From: Bacillus sp. ISL-7
GTDB lineage: Bacteria > Bacillota > Bacilli > Bacillales_B > DSM-18226
NCBI RefSeq assembly: GCF_018613065.1
Contig: NZ_JAGGQW010000103.1
Location: forward strand, 1 to 15,677
Length of the DNA: 15,677 bases
Direction of reading: 5' to 3'
Numbering within the stretch: position 1 is the first letter of the stretch; each line of letters begins with the position of its first letter. Shown here piece after piece: positions 1-7,158 of the stretch. The notes beneath the pieces were generated by a model. It worked only from the letters and a program-made list of their open reading frames with translations, did not search any database and had not been told where the DNA came from. A program made the position numbers and the translations under genes.

Positions 1-2
1 TA

Positions 3-25
3 AAAAGGACCATTTAGGTCCTTTT
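3..25. terminator. Bidirectional intrinsic terminator
   Basis: Perfect 9-bp stem, AAAAGGACC and GGTCCTTTT around the loop ATTTA, with A residues before and T residues after. It could end transcription in either direction. It lies against repeat copy R1 and the gene it serves may be outside the window. Confidence 0.75.
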
Positions 26-30
26 GGCTT

Positions 31-60
31 CTTCAACTAAAGCACCCGTTACTTTAAGTG
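31..60. repeat. Dispersed repeat copy R1 (right-end type)
   Basis: Carries the family signature CTTCAACTAAAGCACCCGTTA followed by CTTTAAGTG, written here only to its first 20 bases as CTTCAACTAAAGCACCCGTT. Similarity to copy R7 continues through TTTTTCACATA and GTAGTTTG to about position 88, so the repeated unit can be longer than the signature. It lies 69 bases after the stop of the 52-residue minus-strand gene. Confidence 0.8.
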
Positions 61-128
61 CAATTTTTCACATATGTTCGTAGTTTGTATAGCCAAACTT
101 ATTATCTTAGGAGGATACATCCCCAAAA

Positions 129-287
129 TTATATTTTTAATTTGTACCGTACAAATAAACCCAAAAGAACAGATACCATCATTCCAATACGCAATTCAAT
201 ATCATTAATAACATTAAAATAATATCTCAAACAAAAAAATAATAATGAAACAATTCCGAAAGCTATAAAAGAATAAATTTTCAGCAT
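129..287 (-). CDS. Small membrane peptide, 52 aa
   Basis: Unrecognised 52-residue protein beginning MLKIYSFIAFGIVSLLFF. The start ATG at 287 is preceded by GGGAGGAG with 8 bases of spacing, a strong Bacillus ribosome binding site, which is the main evidence that the gene is real. Two hydrophobic stretches are visible, about residues 5-20 and 36-46, separated by a short polar segment (NVINDIELR), and the protein ends with basic residues VRYKLKI. It probably spans the membrane twice. It belongs to the row of tiny minus-strand genes at 129-1321. No domain or function can be assigned. Confidence 0.6.
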   Translation of the reverse strand: MLKIYSFIAFGIVSLLFFCLRYYFNVINDIELRIGMMVSVLLGLFVRYKLKI

Positions 288-330
288 TTCTTACTCCTCC
301 CTTACTGAAATAATATACAACCCCTTGTTT

Positions 331-356
331 CACTCTTGCACCCTTTAGTTTAAGAA
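331..356. repeat. Dispersed repeat copy R2
   Basis: Degenerate right-end copy: CTTGCACCCTTTAGTTTAAG. CCCTTTAGTTTAA is identical to copy R4 at 881-906. It lies 32 bases beyond the stop of the 56-residue gene and before the ribosome binding site of the next gene. Confidence 0.65.
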
Positions 357-388
357 CAATATTTCATAATCTCCCTTTCACTATCCCT

Positions 389-559
389 TTATAGTAGCAA
401 AAACACAAGTCCTATTACTGTTAAAGATATAAGAAACGGGATTGCACAACCAACTCCTAAACAGCTGGAAAGCAAATTATAAATAGACCAGCGAGTTTTT
501 TCTCCCCTGGTCGGATTTTCTTCAAACGCTTTAGGTGTATATGTCCTAATCTTTTTCAT
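389..559 (-). CDS. Small membrane protein, 56 aa
   Basis: Unrecognised protein beginning MKKIRTYTPKAFEENP. The basic, polar N-terminal half is followed by one long hydrophobic segment, about residues 29-56 (SSCLGVGCAIPFLISLTVIG and on), that ends in LLL at the C-terminus. This is the layout of a tail-anchored or single-span peptide. An in-frame ATG lies 12 bases upstream at 571, but AGGGATGA is immediately against it and correctly spaced (8 bases) for the ATG at 559, so 559 is chosen. Two Cys (31 and 36) lie in the hydrophobic part. It is transcribed in line with its minus-strand neighbours and followed by repeat R2. Function unknown. Confidence 0.6.
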   Translation of the reverse strand: MKKIRTYTPKAFEENPTRGEKTRWSIYNLLSSCLGVGCAIPFLISLTVIGLVFLLL

Positions 560-620
560 CGTTAAAATCATCCCTGTGTATTTATATACATAATAATTTG
601 CTGCTTGTTTTAATTAACCT

Positions 621-680
621 TCTTCATCTAAACTGACAGTTACTTCAATAAGAAAAGCTGCCGAAAATGACAGCTGATCT
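621..680. repeat. Dispersed repeat copy R3 (left end plus core)
   Basis: Left-end type: CTAAACTGACAGTTACTTCA then AATAAGAAAAGCTGCC, close to the left half of full copy R6. The core AGCTGCC-GAAAAT-GACAGCT can pair as an imperfect hairpin. The right half is missing or unrecognisable. It lies 15 bases after the stop of the 53-residue gene. Confidence 0.65.
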
Positions 681-695
681 TTAACTCTGCACAAC

Positions 696-857
696 TTATC
701 TTTCAGTTTTGCTTCTATATTGTTTTATCAGTTCAGTTACCACAAAAACAAATATAATTGCTCCTAATGTACCGTATACATATCTGTGGTCTGTAAAATT
801 CAATATTGATACAATCAAAGATAAAATTGCTGAAATCATTAACCTTATTTGCCCCAT
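696..857 (-). CDS. Small membrane protein, 53 aa
   Basis: Unrecognised protein starting MGQIRLMISAILSLIVSIL. Two hydrophobic segments, about residues 5-19 and 28-44, are joined by a short polar turn (NFTDHRYVYG), and the protein ends with a basic tail EL-IKQYRSKTER. This predicts a two-span hairpin with the charged tail in the cytoplasm. The ATG at 857 follows AGAGGT with about 6 bases of spacing. A longer frame from a TTG at 887 exists, but it runs into repeat R4 and has no binding site. Family unknown. Confidence 0.6.
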   Translation of the reverse strand: MGQIRLMISAILSLIVSILNFTDHRYVYGTLGAIIFVFVVTELIKQYRSKTER

Positions 858-880
858 AATATTACCTCTTGTGTTTGTTT

Positions 881-906
881 CGCTCAAGCACCCTTTAGTT
901 TAATAA
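881..906. repeat. Dispersed repeat copy R4
   Basis: CGCTCAAGCACCCTTTAGTT followed by TAATAA. It contains the stop codon (TAA at 900-902) of the 29-residue gene and so lies exactly between two small genes. Confidence 0.7.
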
Positions 907-989
907 GGATAATGAAATAGGATTCTCGAAACAGCCCATAGAAGTAACCCTGCAATAATCACTAGAACTCGAATTACCCAATTCTTCAC
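900..989 (-). CDS. Tiny membrane peptide, 29 aa
   Basis: A 29-residue peptide, start VKNWVIRVLVIIAGLLLWAV (GTG read as Met), end SRILFHYPY. The GTG at 989 is preceded by AGGAGG with 9 bases of spacing. An ATG just upstream at 994 hits a stop after two codons. The peptide is one hydrophobic helix with two basic residues at the N-terminus and an aromatic C-terminus, a typical single-span micropeptide. Its stop codon lies inside repeat R4. It lies 39 bases downstream of the next minus-strand gene and could be co-transcribed with it. Function unknown; reality rests on the ribosome binding site. Confidence 0.5.
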   Translation of the reverse strand: MKNWVIRVLVIIAGLLLWAVSRILFHYPY

Positions 990-1028
990 TTCATAAATCC
1001 TCCTGAAAATTGATAAGATATTGCTAAA

Positions 1029-1265
1029 TTAACTTCCAAAAATCACAATTAGCACCAATAAACAAGTAGACCAATTTATTAATTGCATATATTTTCTTTT
1101 ATTTTTTTCCTCTAATACATCTTTGAATAAATTTAGTTTTAAGATTAATTTATTTATAAATAGGACTATTAACCAACAGGTTAAAAAAATAAGCAAACTT
1201 ATAACTAGAAATTTAAACCCCTTTTCTATTCCTCCTATGTATTTCAATAAAATTAAAATTATCAT
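1029..1265 (-). CDS. Small membrane protein, 78 aa, start uncertain
   Basis: Hydrophobic protein with a long membrane segment near residues 18-40 (LVISLLIFLTCWLIVLFI), a basic middle (LKLNLFKDVLEEKNKRK) and a second membrane segment near residues 64-77. The ATG at 1265 has no recognisable ribosome binding site of its own. A 17-residue frame with a better site ends 2 bases before it (1268-1321). Either the two are translationally coupled or a frameshift has split one gene. A GGAGG inside the frame near codons 10-11 is followed by no usable start. Family not recognised. Confidence 0.45.
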   Translation of the reverse strand: MIILILLKYIGGIEKGFKFLVISLLIFLTCWLIVLFINKLILKLNLFKDVLEEKNKRKYMQLINWSTCLLVLIVIFGS

Positions 1266-1267
1266 GT

Positions 1268-1321
1268 TTAATTAAAAGCTATGCGAAAGCTTTGTTCTTT
1301 AAGAAATTCTCTGATAGTCAT
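1268..1321 (-). CDS. Possible 17-aa leader or N-terminus of a split gene
   Basis: Short frame MTIREFLKEQSFRIAFN, ATG at 1321, preceded by AGGGG about 11 bases upstream. It stops (TAA) 2 bases before the ATG of the 78-residue membrane protein and in a different frame. The sequence looks like an amphipathic N-terminus. It may be a leader coupling translation to the next gene, or the true start of that gene separated by a frameshift. Low certainty. Confidence 0.25.
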   Translation of the reverse strand: MTIREFLKEQSFRIAFN

Positions 1322-1430
1322 TTCTTTTGTACCCCTAATTTTTATAACTTTCAGCTAATTATATCAGCGGAATAAGCATTTGTAACTAGGGGGATTTTTA
1401 CCTTTTTACATAGAATTTCAAATAATCCTT

Positions 1431-1461
1431 CTTCAGCTAAACTGCCCCGTTAGCTTAAGTA
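1431..1461. repeat. Dispersed repeat copy R5, within a gene-free stretch
   Basis: CTTCAGCTAAACTGCCCCGT followed by TAGCTTAAGTACATT. AGCTTAAGTACATT also follows copy R7. It is the only recognisable element in the left part of the gene-free stretch 1322-1574; the rest is AT-rich with a poly-T run near 1520. A GAGGAGG at about 1497-1503 is not followed by a usable start. Confidence 0.7.
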
Positions 1462-1574
1462 CATTGCTTCACAATATTCAATCTAACTAGTATTGAAGAG
1501 GAGGTTATTACAAGTCTCTCTTTTTTTTTGACCAAGTATCGATTCCATTTGGATATAAATCATCCAAAAAATGA

Positions 1575-1604
1575 TTGCCGAATAAGAGGGTTATAAACTA
1601 TAAT
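1575..1604 (+). promoter_or_regulatory. SigA-type promoter of the iron-siderophore operon
   Basis: -35 TTGCCG at 1575-1580, an 18-base spacer and a consensus -10 TATAAT at 1599-1604. The Fur box starts 7 bases downstream, where transcription should begin. Confidence 0.7.
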
Positions 1605-1610
1605 ACAAAT

Positions 1611-1629
1611 GATAATGATTTTCATTATT
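1611..1629 (+). promoter_or_regulatory. Fur box
   Basis: GATAATGATTTTCATTATT matches the classical 19-bp Fur consensus GATAATGATAATCATTATC at nearly all positions. Placed over the predicted transcription start, iron-loaded Fur would block the promoter, so the operon should be induced by iron limitation. Confidence 0.88.
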
Positions 1630-1658
1630 AATAAAATCATTAAAAGGCTGCGTTCAAA

Positions 1659-2693
1659 ATGTTACATAACCCTTTTCAAAAATGCGTAAAGAATGGTTCA
1701 AACAAATTTCTGTTACTGCTATTATTCATTTTTGTAATTCTTGGAGTATTTGGTTCTATGATATTGGCAATTTCATTTGGGGCCAAAGAGGTTACTTTTA
1801 CTACAGTATTATCTGCAATTTTTAATTTTAATCCTAAGTTGACTGAACAACAGATTATTCATGAATTGCGGTTTCCACGGGTAATAGGTGCTGCAATCGT
1901 CGGGGCAGCTTTTGCAGTTTCGGGGTGTCTAATGCAGGGAGTAACCCGTAATCCATTAGCAGATGCAGGGATTCTTGGTATTAATGCTGGAGCAATGTTT
2001 ATAGTTACTCTTTGTTTTGCTTTTTTTCCAGGTATTCCGTATTCACTATTAATGTTTTTTTCTTTTATTGGTGCAGTACTTAGTACTCTATTAATTTTTA
2101 TAATCGGATCTTCTGTCCCAGGTGGGCTAACACCAATACGGTTGACTATCTCAGGTGCAGTTATAGCAGCACTTTTACATTCACTTAGTGCAGGTGTAGC
2201 AATTTACTTTGATTTGAACCAAGATTTAGCTTTTTGGTATGCAGGAGGTGTTGCGGGAATTAAGTGGGACCATTTAAAGGTGTTGGTTCCCGTTATTCTC
2301 ATCACGATTATTTGTGCTATAACCATGGGCCGCTCTGTTTCTCTAATTTCCTTGGGGGATGATATAGCTATAGGTCTTGGGATGAATGTAACTCTAATAA
2401 AGGTACTATCTATTATTATAGCTGTTATTTTGGCAGGCGTTTCAGTTTCAGCGGTTGGATCAATAGGATTTATTGGATTAGTCATTCCACATATTTCTCG
2501 AAAGTTGGTTGGAGTAGATTATAGACTTATCATTCCAATGTCTGCGTTATTGGGTTCACTCTTACTGATTATAGCTGATTTAGGAGCGAGAACAATCAAT
2601 CCACCTCGTGAATTGGCGATTGGTATTTTAGTAGCCCTTGTAGGAGTTCCATTTTTTCTTTATATTTCTCGTAAAACTGGGAGGGATTTATAA
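1659..2693 (+). CDS. FecCD-type iron-siderophore ABC permease (first subunit)
   Basis: Integral membrane subunit of an iron(III)-siderophore importer (FecCD/BtuC family), 344 residues, near the usual 330-340. Family hallmarks in order: RFPR at 71-74; QGVTRNPLADAGILGINAGA at 93-112; the ATPase-contact loop SLGDDIAIGLG near 231-241; and GSIGFIGLVIPH at 267-278. Multiple hydrophobic helices are visible throughout, with the first near residues 17-40. The upstream binding site is weak (AAAGG, 11 bases from the ATG). It is the first gene after the Fur-controlled promoter and abuts the next permease with no gap; the next gene's GGGAGGG lies inside its 3' end. The pair resembles B. subtilis YfiZ/YfhA in kind, but the siderophore cannot be told from sequence. 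Confidence 0.93.
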   Translation: MLHNPFQKCVKNGSNKFLLLLLFIFVILGVFGSMILAISFGAKEVTFTTVLSAIFNFNPKLTEQQIIHELRFPRVIGAAIVGAAFAVSGCLMQGVTRNPLADAGILGINAGAMFIVTLCFAFFPGIPYSLLMFFSFIGAVLSTLLIFIIGSSVPGGLTPIRLTISGAVIAALLHSLSAGVAIYFDLNQDLAFWYAGGVAGIKWDHLKVLVPVILITIICAITMGRSVSLISLGDDIAIGLGMNVTLIKVLSIIIAVILAGVSVSAVGSIGFIGLVIPHISRKLVGVDYRLIIPMSALLGSLLLIIADLGARTINPPRELAIGILVALVGVPFFLYISRKTGRDL

Positions 2694-3710
2694 ATGAAAT
2701 CCCAAGCCAATACAAACAACAAGAGAACCTATACTGTTGCTCTAGTATTAATTTTGATTAGTATTAGTATTGTTTTAATTAGTTTGAATACAGGATCTTT
2801 GCAAATTGCTCCATTAAAAGTAATCCTGACTCTTTTTGGATACGGTGATTATAAAAGCTCTTTAGTGTTGTTCGATTATCGTATGCCCCGAATCCTGATA
2901 ACCATGTTGGGCGGGATTGGCTTAGGAATTTCTGGTGCGATTTTACAAGGACTGTCCCGTAACCCTTTGGCAGACCCAGGAATTTTGGGGCTGCATTCAG
3001 GTGCCTCCTTTGGTCTGATTCTTTTTGTTACATATTTTCATTCATTAAATCATCATGCTGCCATTCTTATCCCATTATTTACTTTTTTAGGGGGATTATT
3101 AACGGCATTTATTATTATTTTACTTGCTTATGACCGTATCAAAGGTTTGCTGCCTATCCGACTAATTCTTACAGGAATTGCGGTCTCTGCGGGCTTTAGT
3201 GCAGTAACACTTTTCCTATCCCTTCGTCTTGATGAAGAGACTTACACATTTGCTTCAAGATGGCTGGTAGGAAATGTTTGGGGAAGGGACTGGATCCATG
3301 TGATGGCCCTTTTTCCCTGGATTCTTATCTTAGCACCATTTGCATGGTCTCAATCTAAATCATTAAATGTCTTATCTTTAGGGGATGAAGTGGCAGCTGG
3401 GCTTGGCATCTCGGTTCAAGGGCAACGCTTGCTTTTGCTGGCAACTGCTGTCGGTTTATCCTGTGCGAGTGTAGCAATGGTAGGCGGCATTGGTTTTATT
3501 GGTCTAGTTTCACCCCATCTTGCACGCCGTCTTGTTGGCCCGATGTATCAAAATTATCTTCCTGTCTCAGGACTCATCGGGATGGTCATTTTAGTACTTG
3601 CAGATACGGTGGGACGTTCTATCTTTCAACCCAATGCGATTCCAGCAGGTGTAATTGTTGCAGCAATAGGAGCCCCTTATTTTCTATATTTATTAATAAA
3701 GTCAAAATAA
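2694..3710 (+). CDS. FecCD-type iron-siderophore ABC permease (second subunit)
   Basis: Second membrane half of the same importer, 338 residues. Same family landmarks: RMPR at 63-66, QGLSRNPLADPGILGLHSGA at 85-104, the loop LSLGDEVAAGLG in the C-terminal third, and GGIGFIGLVSPHLARRLVG near the end. The N-terminal 10 residues are polar and Asn-rich, followed by the first membrane helix. Its ATG directly follows the stop codon of the first permease, which implies tight translational coupling and heterodimer formation. No ATP-binding gene lies in the operon, so the pair must borrow an ATPase encoded elsewhere, as YfiZ-YfhA and FeuBC do with YusV in B. subtilis. Confidence 0.93.
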   Translation: MKSQANTNNKRTYTVALVLILISISIVLISLNTGSLQIAPLKVILTLFGYGDYKSSLVLFDYRMPRILITMLGGIGLGISGAILQGLSRNPLADPGILGLHSGASFGLILFVTYFHSLNHHAAILIPLFTFLGGLLTAFIIILLAYDRIKGLLPIRLILTGIAVSAGFSAVTLFLSLRLDEETYTFASRWLVGNVWGRDWIHVMALFPWILILAPFAWSQSKSLNVLSLGDEVAAGLGISVQGQRLLLLATAVGLSCASVAMVGGIGFIGLVSPHLARRLVGPMYQNYLPVSGLIGMVILVLADTVGRSIFQPNAIPAGVIVAAIGAPYFLYLLIKSK

Positions 3711-3736
3711 TAAAACATCAACAAGGAGAGAAAATC

Positions 3737-4651
3737 ATGAAAAAGAAACTCACCATATTATTCAGCACAATGTTGTTACTTTTATTATCAGCTTGTGGTC
3801 AAACCGCTTCTAATGAAGCTAAATCATCTAATGAACAAAAAGCAGAAAATAAAGAAACTAGAATTGCTTCCCTCTCTATTCATTTAACGAACGATTTACT
3901 TGCATTAGGAATTAAGCCCATTGGTTCTGTCGTTGGCGGAGAATTAAAAGATTTTCTTCCCCATGTAAAGGATCAGTTGAAAGATACGAAACAGCTTGGA
4001 CCTGCTAAAGATCCAGATATGGAAGCATTACTCGAATTGTCCCCTTCGGTAATCTATCTTGATAAAGAATTTGGAGGTCAAGATGTATCCAAATATGAAA
4101 AAATTGCATCCACTGAAGTATTTAATCTTGATGAAGGGACCTGGAGAGATCATTTAAGGTCGATTGGAAAACTAGTTAACCGAGAGCAGCAAGCTGAAAA
4201 ATTCATTGCAGATTATGAAAAACAAACAAAAGAAGTACGCAATTTAATTAATAATAAACTTGGCGAAGATAGTAAAGTAATGGCCATTCGTGTTACCGCA
4301 AAAGAGTTACGAGTATTTAGTACTAAACGTCCAATGGGTCCAATTTTATTTGAAGATTTAGGTTTAAAACCTGCTAACGGTATTGAGGAACTTGAATCAA
4401 ATCAGCCTTACGAAGTGATTTCCCAAGAAGTTCTTCCAGACTTTGATGCTGATGCTATATTTGTTGTTGTTAATAGTGATGATGATGCTCAAACAGCTTT
4501 TAAACAGTTACAAGAATCACCTATTTGGAAAGGGTTAAAAGCCGTAAAGGGTAACCATGTTTACGTAATTCCAGATCAACCTTGGCTTGACTATTCAGCA
4601 TTAGGAAATAAACTGGCAATGGATGATGCAAAAGAAATATTCTCGAAATAA
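3737..4651 (+). CDS. Iron-siderophore substrate-binding lipoprotein
   Basis: Extracellular binding protein that captures an iron(III)-siderophore and delivers it to the permease pair upstream. 304 residues. Signal peptide with basic MKKK, hydrophobic core and lipobox LSAC, so Cys20 would be lipidated and anchor the protein to the membrane. A polar Ser/Asn/Glu/Lys linker follows (about 21-40), then a Peripla_BP_2 (TroA-type) fold. RIASLSIHLTNDLLALGIKP begins the first lobe; the long helix near 160-185 joins the lobes. AAGGAG lies 7-8 bases before the ATG. It is the third operon gene, 26 bases after the permease. Resembles YfiY/FeuA-type proteins; ligand unknown. Confidence 0.92.
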   Translation: MKKKLTILFSTMLLLLLSACGQTASNEAKSSNEQKAENKETRIASLSIHLTNDLLALGIKPIGSVVGGELKDFLPHVKDQLKDTKQLGPAKDPDMEALLELSPSVIYLDKEFGGQDVSKYEKIASTEVFNLDEGTWRDHLRSIGKLVNREQQAEKFIADYEKQTKEVRNLINNKLGEDSKVMAIRVTAKELRVFSTKRPMGPILFEDLGLKPANGIEELESNQPYEVISQEVLPDFDADAIFVVVNSDDDAQTAFKQLQESPIWKGLKAVKGNHVYVIPDQPWLDYSALGNKLAMDDAKEIFSK

Positions 4652-4720
4652 ATATTATAAATATGATTTTTTTAATATCGAATCGACATGTTTGGTGGCA
4701 TTTTTTAATATTTAATGGTA

Positions 4721-4748
4721 AAGCCTGTGGAAGAATATCCATAGGCTT
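4721..4748 (+). terminator. Probable terminator of the iron operon
   Basis: AAGCCTGTGG pairs with CCATAGGCTT (one G-U pair) around an 8-base loop, 69 bases after the binding-protein stop. The trailing T-rich run is short, so termination may be partial. A second weaker hairpin (ACTGATTTCC with GGAGGTCAGT) follows near 4791-4815, in sequence that resembles a decayed repeat end (CACTAACCTG). Confidence 0.55.
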
Positions 4749-4843
4749 CTTAAATTAAGAGGCTGTATAGTTTTATCCTTTCACTAACCTGACTGATTTC
4801 CCCTGTGGAGGTCAGTTTATTTCAATAACTTTGTGAAGAATTG

Positions 4844-4939
4844 AACCTAAACTAAACTGCCCGTTAATTCAATAAGAAAAAGCCCCAAAAAAGGCAGCTC
4901 CATTGGATCTTCAACTCAAGCATCCGTTAGCTGAATAAG
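4844..4939. repeat. Dispersed repeat copy R6, both ends present
   Basis: Left end CTAAACTAAACTGCCCGTTA then ATTCAATAAG; core AAAAAGCCCCAAAAAAGGCAGCT with a GCC/GGC hairpin; right end CTTCAACTCAAGCATCCGTT then AGCTGAATAAG. The two ends are imperfect inverted copies of each other, making one long imperfect hairpin of about 96 bases. It ends 7 bases before the stop of the 116-residue minus-strand gene. Confidence 0.8.
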
Positions 4940-4946
4940 AAGAGAT

Positions 4947-5297
4947 TCAATTATTTTTCAAAATGTTATACAGTTGTGCTGATTTGGATGGAACAAATAT
5001 GATTGGATATTTTTCTCCTAACTGTTTCTTCACCTCTTGGAATAGTTGCAACCCTTTTCCATTGTGATTTTCCTCTAGTTTTAATCCATTTTCCTTTAAT
5101 GAATCAGTTTCTAAATCAATCCATTCACCATATTCCGATACCCATTCCATTAGCTCTTCCTGTAATTTATCTGGTATGGGGAATTCCTCTATATCAAGAT
5201 TTTCACCACAATCGTTACACCAAATTGGATCCGCAACAAAATCAGCTTCGAATTTATATGAAGTATGTTTGCAGTTTCTTTTTAGTTTCCAAAACAT
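4947..5297 (-). CDS. Small Cys-containing hypothetical protein, 116 aa
   Basis: Not recognised by name. The N-terminal 35 residues look like a small metal-binding module: Cys9 and His11 (NCKHTSY) and then Cys27-x2-Cys30 (WCNDCG), followed by acidic LDIEEF. The remainder is a Glu/Lys-rich, mostly helical domain with several Trp (EWVSEYGEWIDLETD) and a hydrophobic C-terminal strand (YPIIFVPSK). No signal peptide, so likely cytoplasmic. GGAGAG lies 6 bases before the ATG. It is monocistronic between repeats R6 and R7, the pattern seen with other small genes here. Only four possible zinc ligands are visible, so metal binding is inference. Confidence 0.75.
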   Translation of the reverse strand: MFWKLKRNCKHTSYKFEADFVADPIWCNDCGENLDIEEFPIPDKLQEELMEWVSEYGEWIDLETDSLKENGLKLEENHNGKGLQLFQEVKKQLGEKYPIIFVPSKSAQLYNILKNN

Positions 5298-5390
5298 TAT
5301 TTGCTCTCCATTTCAAATTTATAAGTAAAAATTGCATTTACACCTATATCACAATTATACCCCAACAACTGATGTTCCGTCTGCATTATC

Positions 5391-5469
5391 ACACTAACCT
5401 GCTTCGCTAGTGGAAAAACTAAAAAGGCTCTACTCCTCTTGAAGTAAAGCACCCGTTAGCTTAAGTACA
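5391..5469. repeat. Dispersed repeat copy R7, both ends present
   Basis: Left end CACACTAACCTGCTTCGCTA then GTGG; core AAAAAGGCTCTACTCC; right end CTTGAAGTAAAGCACCCGTT then AGCTTAAGTAC. About 80 bases, followed by TTTTTTCACATA shared with R1. It lies 45 bases after the stop of the GNAT gene. Confidence 0.78.
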
Positions 5470-5514
5470 TTTTTTCACATACTTCAAAAAAGGTAGTTTG
5501 CATAATCATTGTAA

Positions 5515-5925
5515 CTACAAATTTTTCTCCATTATAACGTAGGATTTCCCTTCTTTTATAAAACTAGAGTTGGTCTCTTGTAAACCAAACTTTTTATAAA
5601 AATCCAACTTATTCTTTCTGGCATTACACCAAATTCTTTTCACATCGTGAATCTTTGCTTCCTTCAATACAGCTTCTAACAATTCACTTCCGTATCCTTT
5701 TCCTTGCTCTTGTTGAAGAGTTGCAAATTTTCTAAACTGGGCTTCTTCATTGTCTATAAATAGTGAAATGACAGAAACCAGTGTGCTTTCTTTAAAAAGA
5801 CCAAAATGAATACCTAAATCATCATCTTCTAATTTTATATATTCAAAGGGCTTATCGGACAACATGACTTCATGCCTTAATCCCCACACTTGTTCCTTAT
5901 CTACTTTTCTAATCGTGGTTTCCAT
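5515..5925 (-). CDS. GNAT-family N-acetyltransferase
   Basis: Acetyl-CoA-dependent N-acetyltransferase, 136 residues, near the family minimum. The acetyl-CoA pyrophosphate loop is visible as QEQGKGYGSELL (about residues 71-82), preceded by the strand AQFRKFATLQ and followed by helix LLEAVLKEAK. Motif B appears as IWCNARKNKLDFYKKFGLQE (about 98-117), with the Tyr of DFYKKFGF-type motifs. The start ATG at 5925 follows AGGGAGAGG. Substrate unknown; the short form resembles small ElaA-like or YjcF-like GNATs. It stands alone, with repeat R7 after its stop. Confidence 0.88.
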   Translation of the reverse strand: METTIRKVDKEQVWGLRHEVMLSDKPFEYIKLEDDDLGIHFGLFKESTLVSVISLFIDNEEAQFRKFATLQQEQGKGYGSELLEAVLKEAKIHDVKRIWCNARKNKLDFYKKFGLQETNSSFIKEGKSYVIMEKNL

Positions 5926-6032
5926 AGTCCTCTCCCTTGTTTTCTATAAACCAATATAATCATAAATATTTTTCGCTAACAATAAACAAGTTACTGTAAT
6001 AAAAAGGGCACGAACATACCTTATTTCCACAG

Positions 6033-7136
6033 TTATTTTGATTTAATTCCTGCACCACAAAGTGGTATTATAATTTTTTCATCAGGTGACTTCTTATATT
6101 TTAGATAACCTGCATAGTTTGCAGCTGTTGTGATTTCAACATAGAAGCCTTTATCAGCAAGCATTGCCCGTGCACTCAAAATTTCATCCTCTTTAATGTC
6201 AATAAATAAACCATTTGTTTCACGTACAGCTTTTAAAATTTGTCTTGATCGTGCTGGGGCTGCAATGGCAATACCTTCTGCTAAAGTACCTTCATTGGTA
6301 ACAGGTTCTGCTATTTCTAGCCCATTTTCATATGCATTCATAAGAGGTACACAGTTTGATGCTTGGATTGCAACAATCTTCGGCATTTTTTCTATTAATT
6401 TGTTTTCAAATAACTCTTTAAAACCATAGTACGCACCAAGTACAAGTGTACCATTACCAACTGGGATGATTAATGCATCTGGCACTCCTTTTAATTGCTC
6501 GTAAATTTCATATGCGTACGTTTTAGTTCCTTCATAAAAATAAGGATTATACACATGACTTGCGTAAAAAACTTTTTCTTTGTCTACTGCTTTTTGTGCC
6601 GCAGCTGCAATGTCCTCTCGTGTACCATGAATTTCCTTAATCGTTGCTCCATGGGCTTTTATTTGAGCGATCTTTTTCAGTGAAGTTTCATCGCTTAGAT
6701 AAATATCACAGGCAATATTACAACGTGCTGCATAAGCTGCAATCGCCGTTCCTGCATTACCACTACTATCGGCAATCACCTTTGATACCCCTAATTCTTT
6801 TGCCTTCGTCATTAAAACAACGGCTCCTCGATCTTTAAAAGATAATGTAGGCATCATATAATCAACTTTTACATACGTATTTGGCTCCATAGGATCTAGA
6901 ACGATTAAAGGGGATTGACCTTCACCCATTGTCACGGATTCCCATGTCTTAGAATCTTTTGCAAATGGCATGGTTTCAAAATAACGCCATAATGTGTTTG
7001 GATAGTTATTCCATGCTGCAACATCAATTTTTGGTGCATCTTTTACTATGTTTAATACTCCGCCACATTCACATTTCCATATAGTAGGTGTAATATCATG
7101 CTTTTTGCCACAACTGTTACAAATAAATTGTTCCAT
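6033..7136 (-). CDS. Threonine-synthase-like PLP-dependent lyase
   Basis: Fold-type II PLP enzyme, 367 residues. An N-terminal zinc-ribbon-like module has Cys6-x2-Cys9 and Cys22-x-Cys24. Core motifs: GEGQSPL (71-77), SFKDRG with the PLP Lys at 101, SSGNAG (124-129) for the substrate carboxylate, PVGNGT (225-230) for the PLP phosphate, and C-terminal PLCGAGIKS. Sequence motifs fit threonine synthase and its catabolic relatives. The neighbours are RidA and a YheO/DauR-type regulator rather than hom and thrB. This suggests an amino-acid ammonia-lyase or eliminase that releases an enamine for RidA to hydrolyse; that is inference. It is the last gene of the operon, 73 bases after ridA, with AAAGGA before the ATG. 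Confidence 0.88.
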   Translation of the reverse strand: MEQFICNSCGKKHDITPTIWKCECGGVLNIVKDAPKIDVAAWNNYPNTLWRYFETMPFAKDSKTWESVTMGEGQSPLIVLDPMEPNTYVKVDYMMPTLSFKDRGAVVLMTKAKELGVSKVIADSSGNAGTAIAAYAARCNIACDIYLSDETSLKKIAQIKAHGATIKEIHGTREDIAAAAQKAVDKEKVFYASHVYNPYFYEGTKTYAYEIYEQLKGVPDALIIPVGNGTLVLGAYYGFKELFENKLIEKMPKIVAIQASNCVPLMNAYENGLEIAEPVTNEGTLAEGIAIAAPARSRQILKAVRETNGLFIDIKEDEILSARAMLADKGFYVEITTAANYAGYLKYKKSPDEKIIIPLCGAGIKSK

Positions 7137-7158
7137 CCTTTATCATTCCTTTCGGATA

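Noticed and set aside
709..903. Plus-strand frame of 64 codons
   Set aside because: Opposite strand of the 53-residue membrane gene and repeat R4, no ribosome binding site.
1..1461. CRISPR-like array formed by the regular repeats
   Set aside because: Repeats are degenerate, unevenly spaced and separated by genes of different length, with no cas genes; not a CRISPR.
2204..2485. Minus-strand frame of 93 codons
   Set aside because: Antisense shadow of the first FecCD permease; Ile/Pro/Thr-biased translation typical of shadows.
5003..5410. Plus-strand frame of 135 codons
   Set aside because: Antisense to the 116-residue Cys-containing gene, which has a good binding site; this frame's C-terminal part crosses repeat R7.
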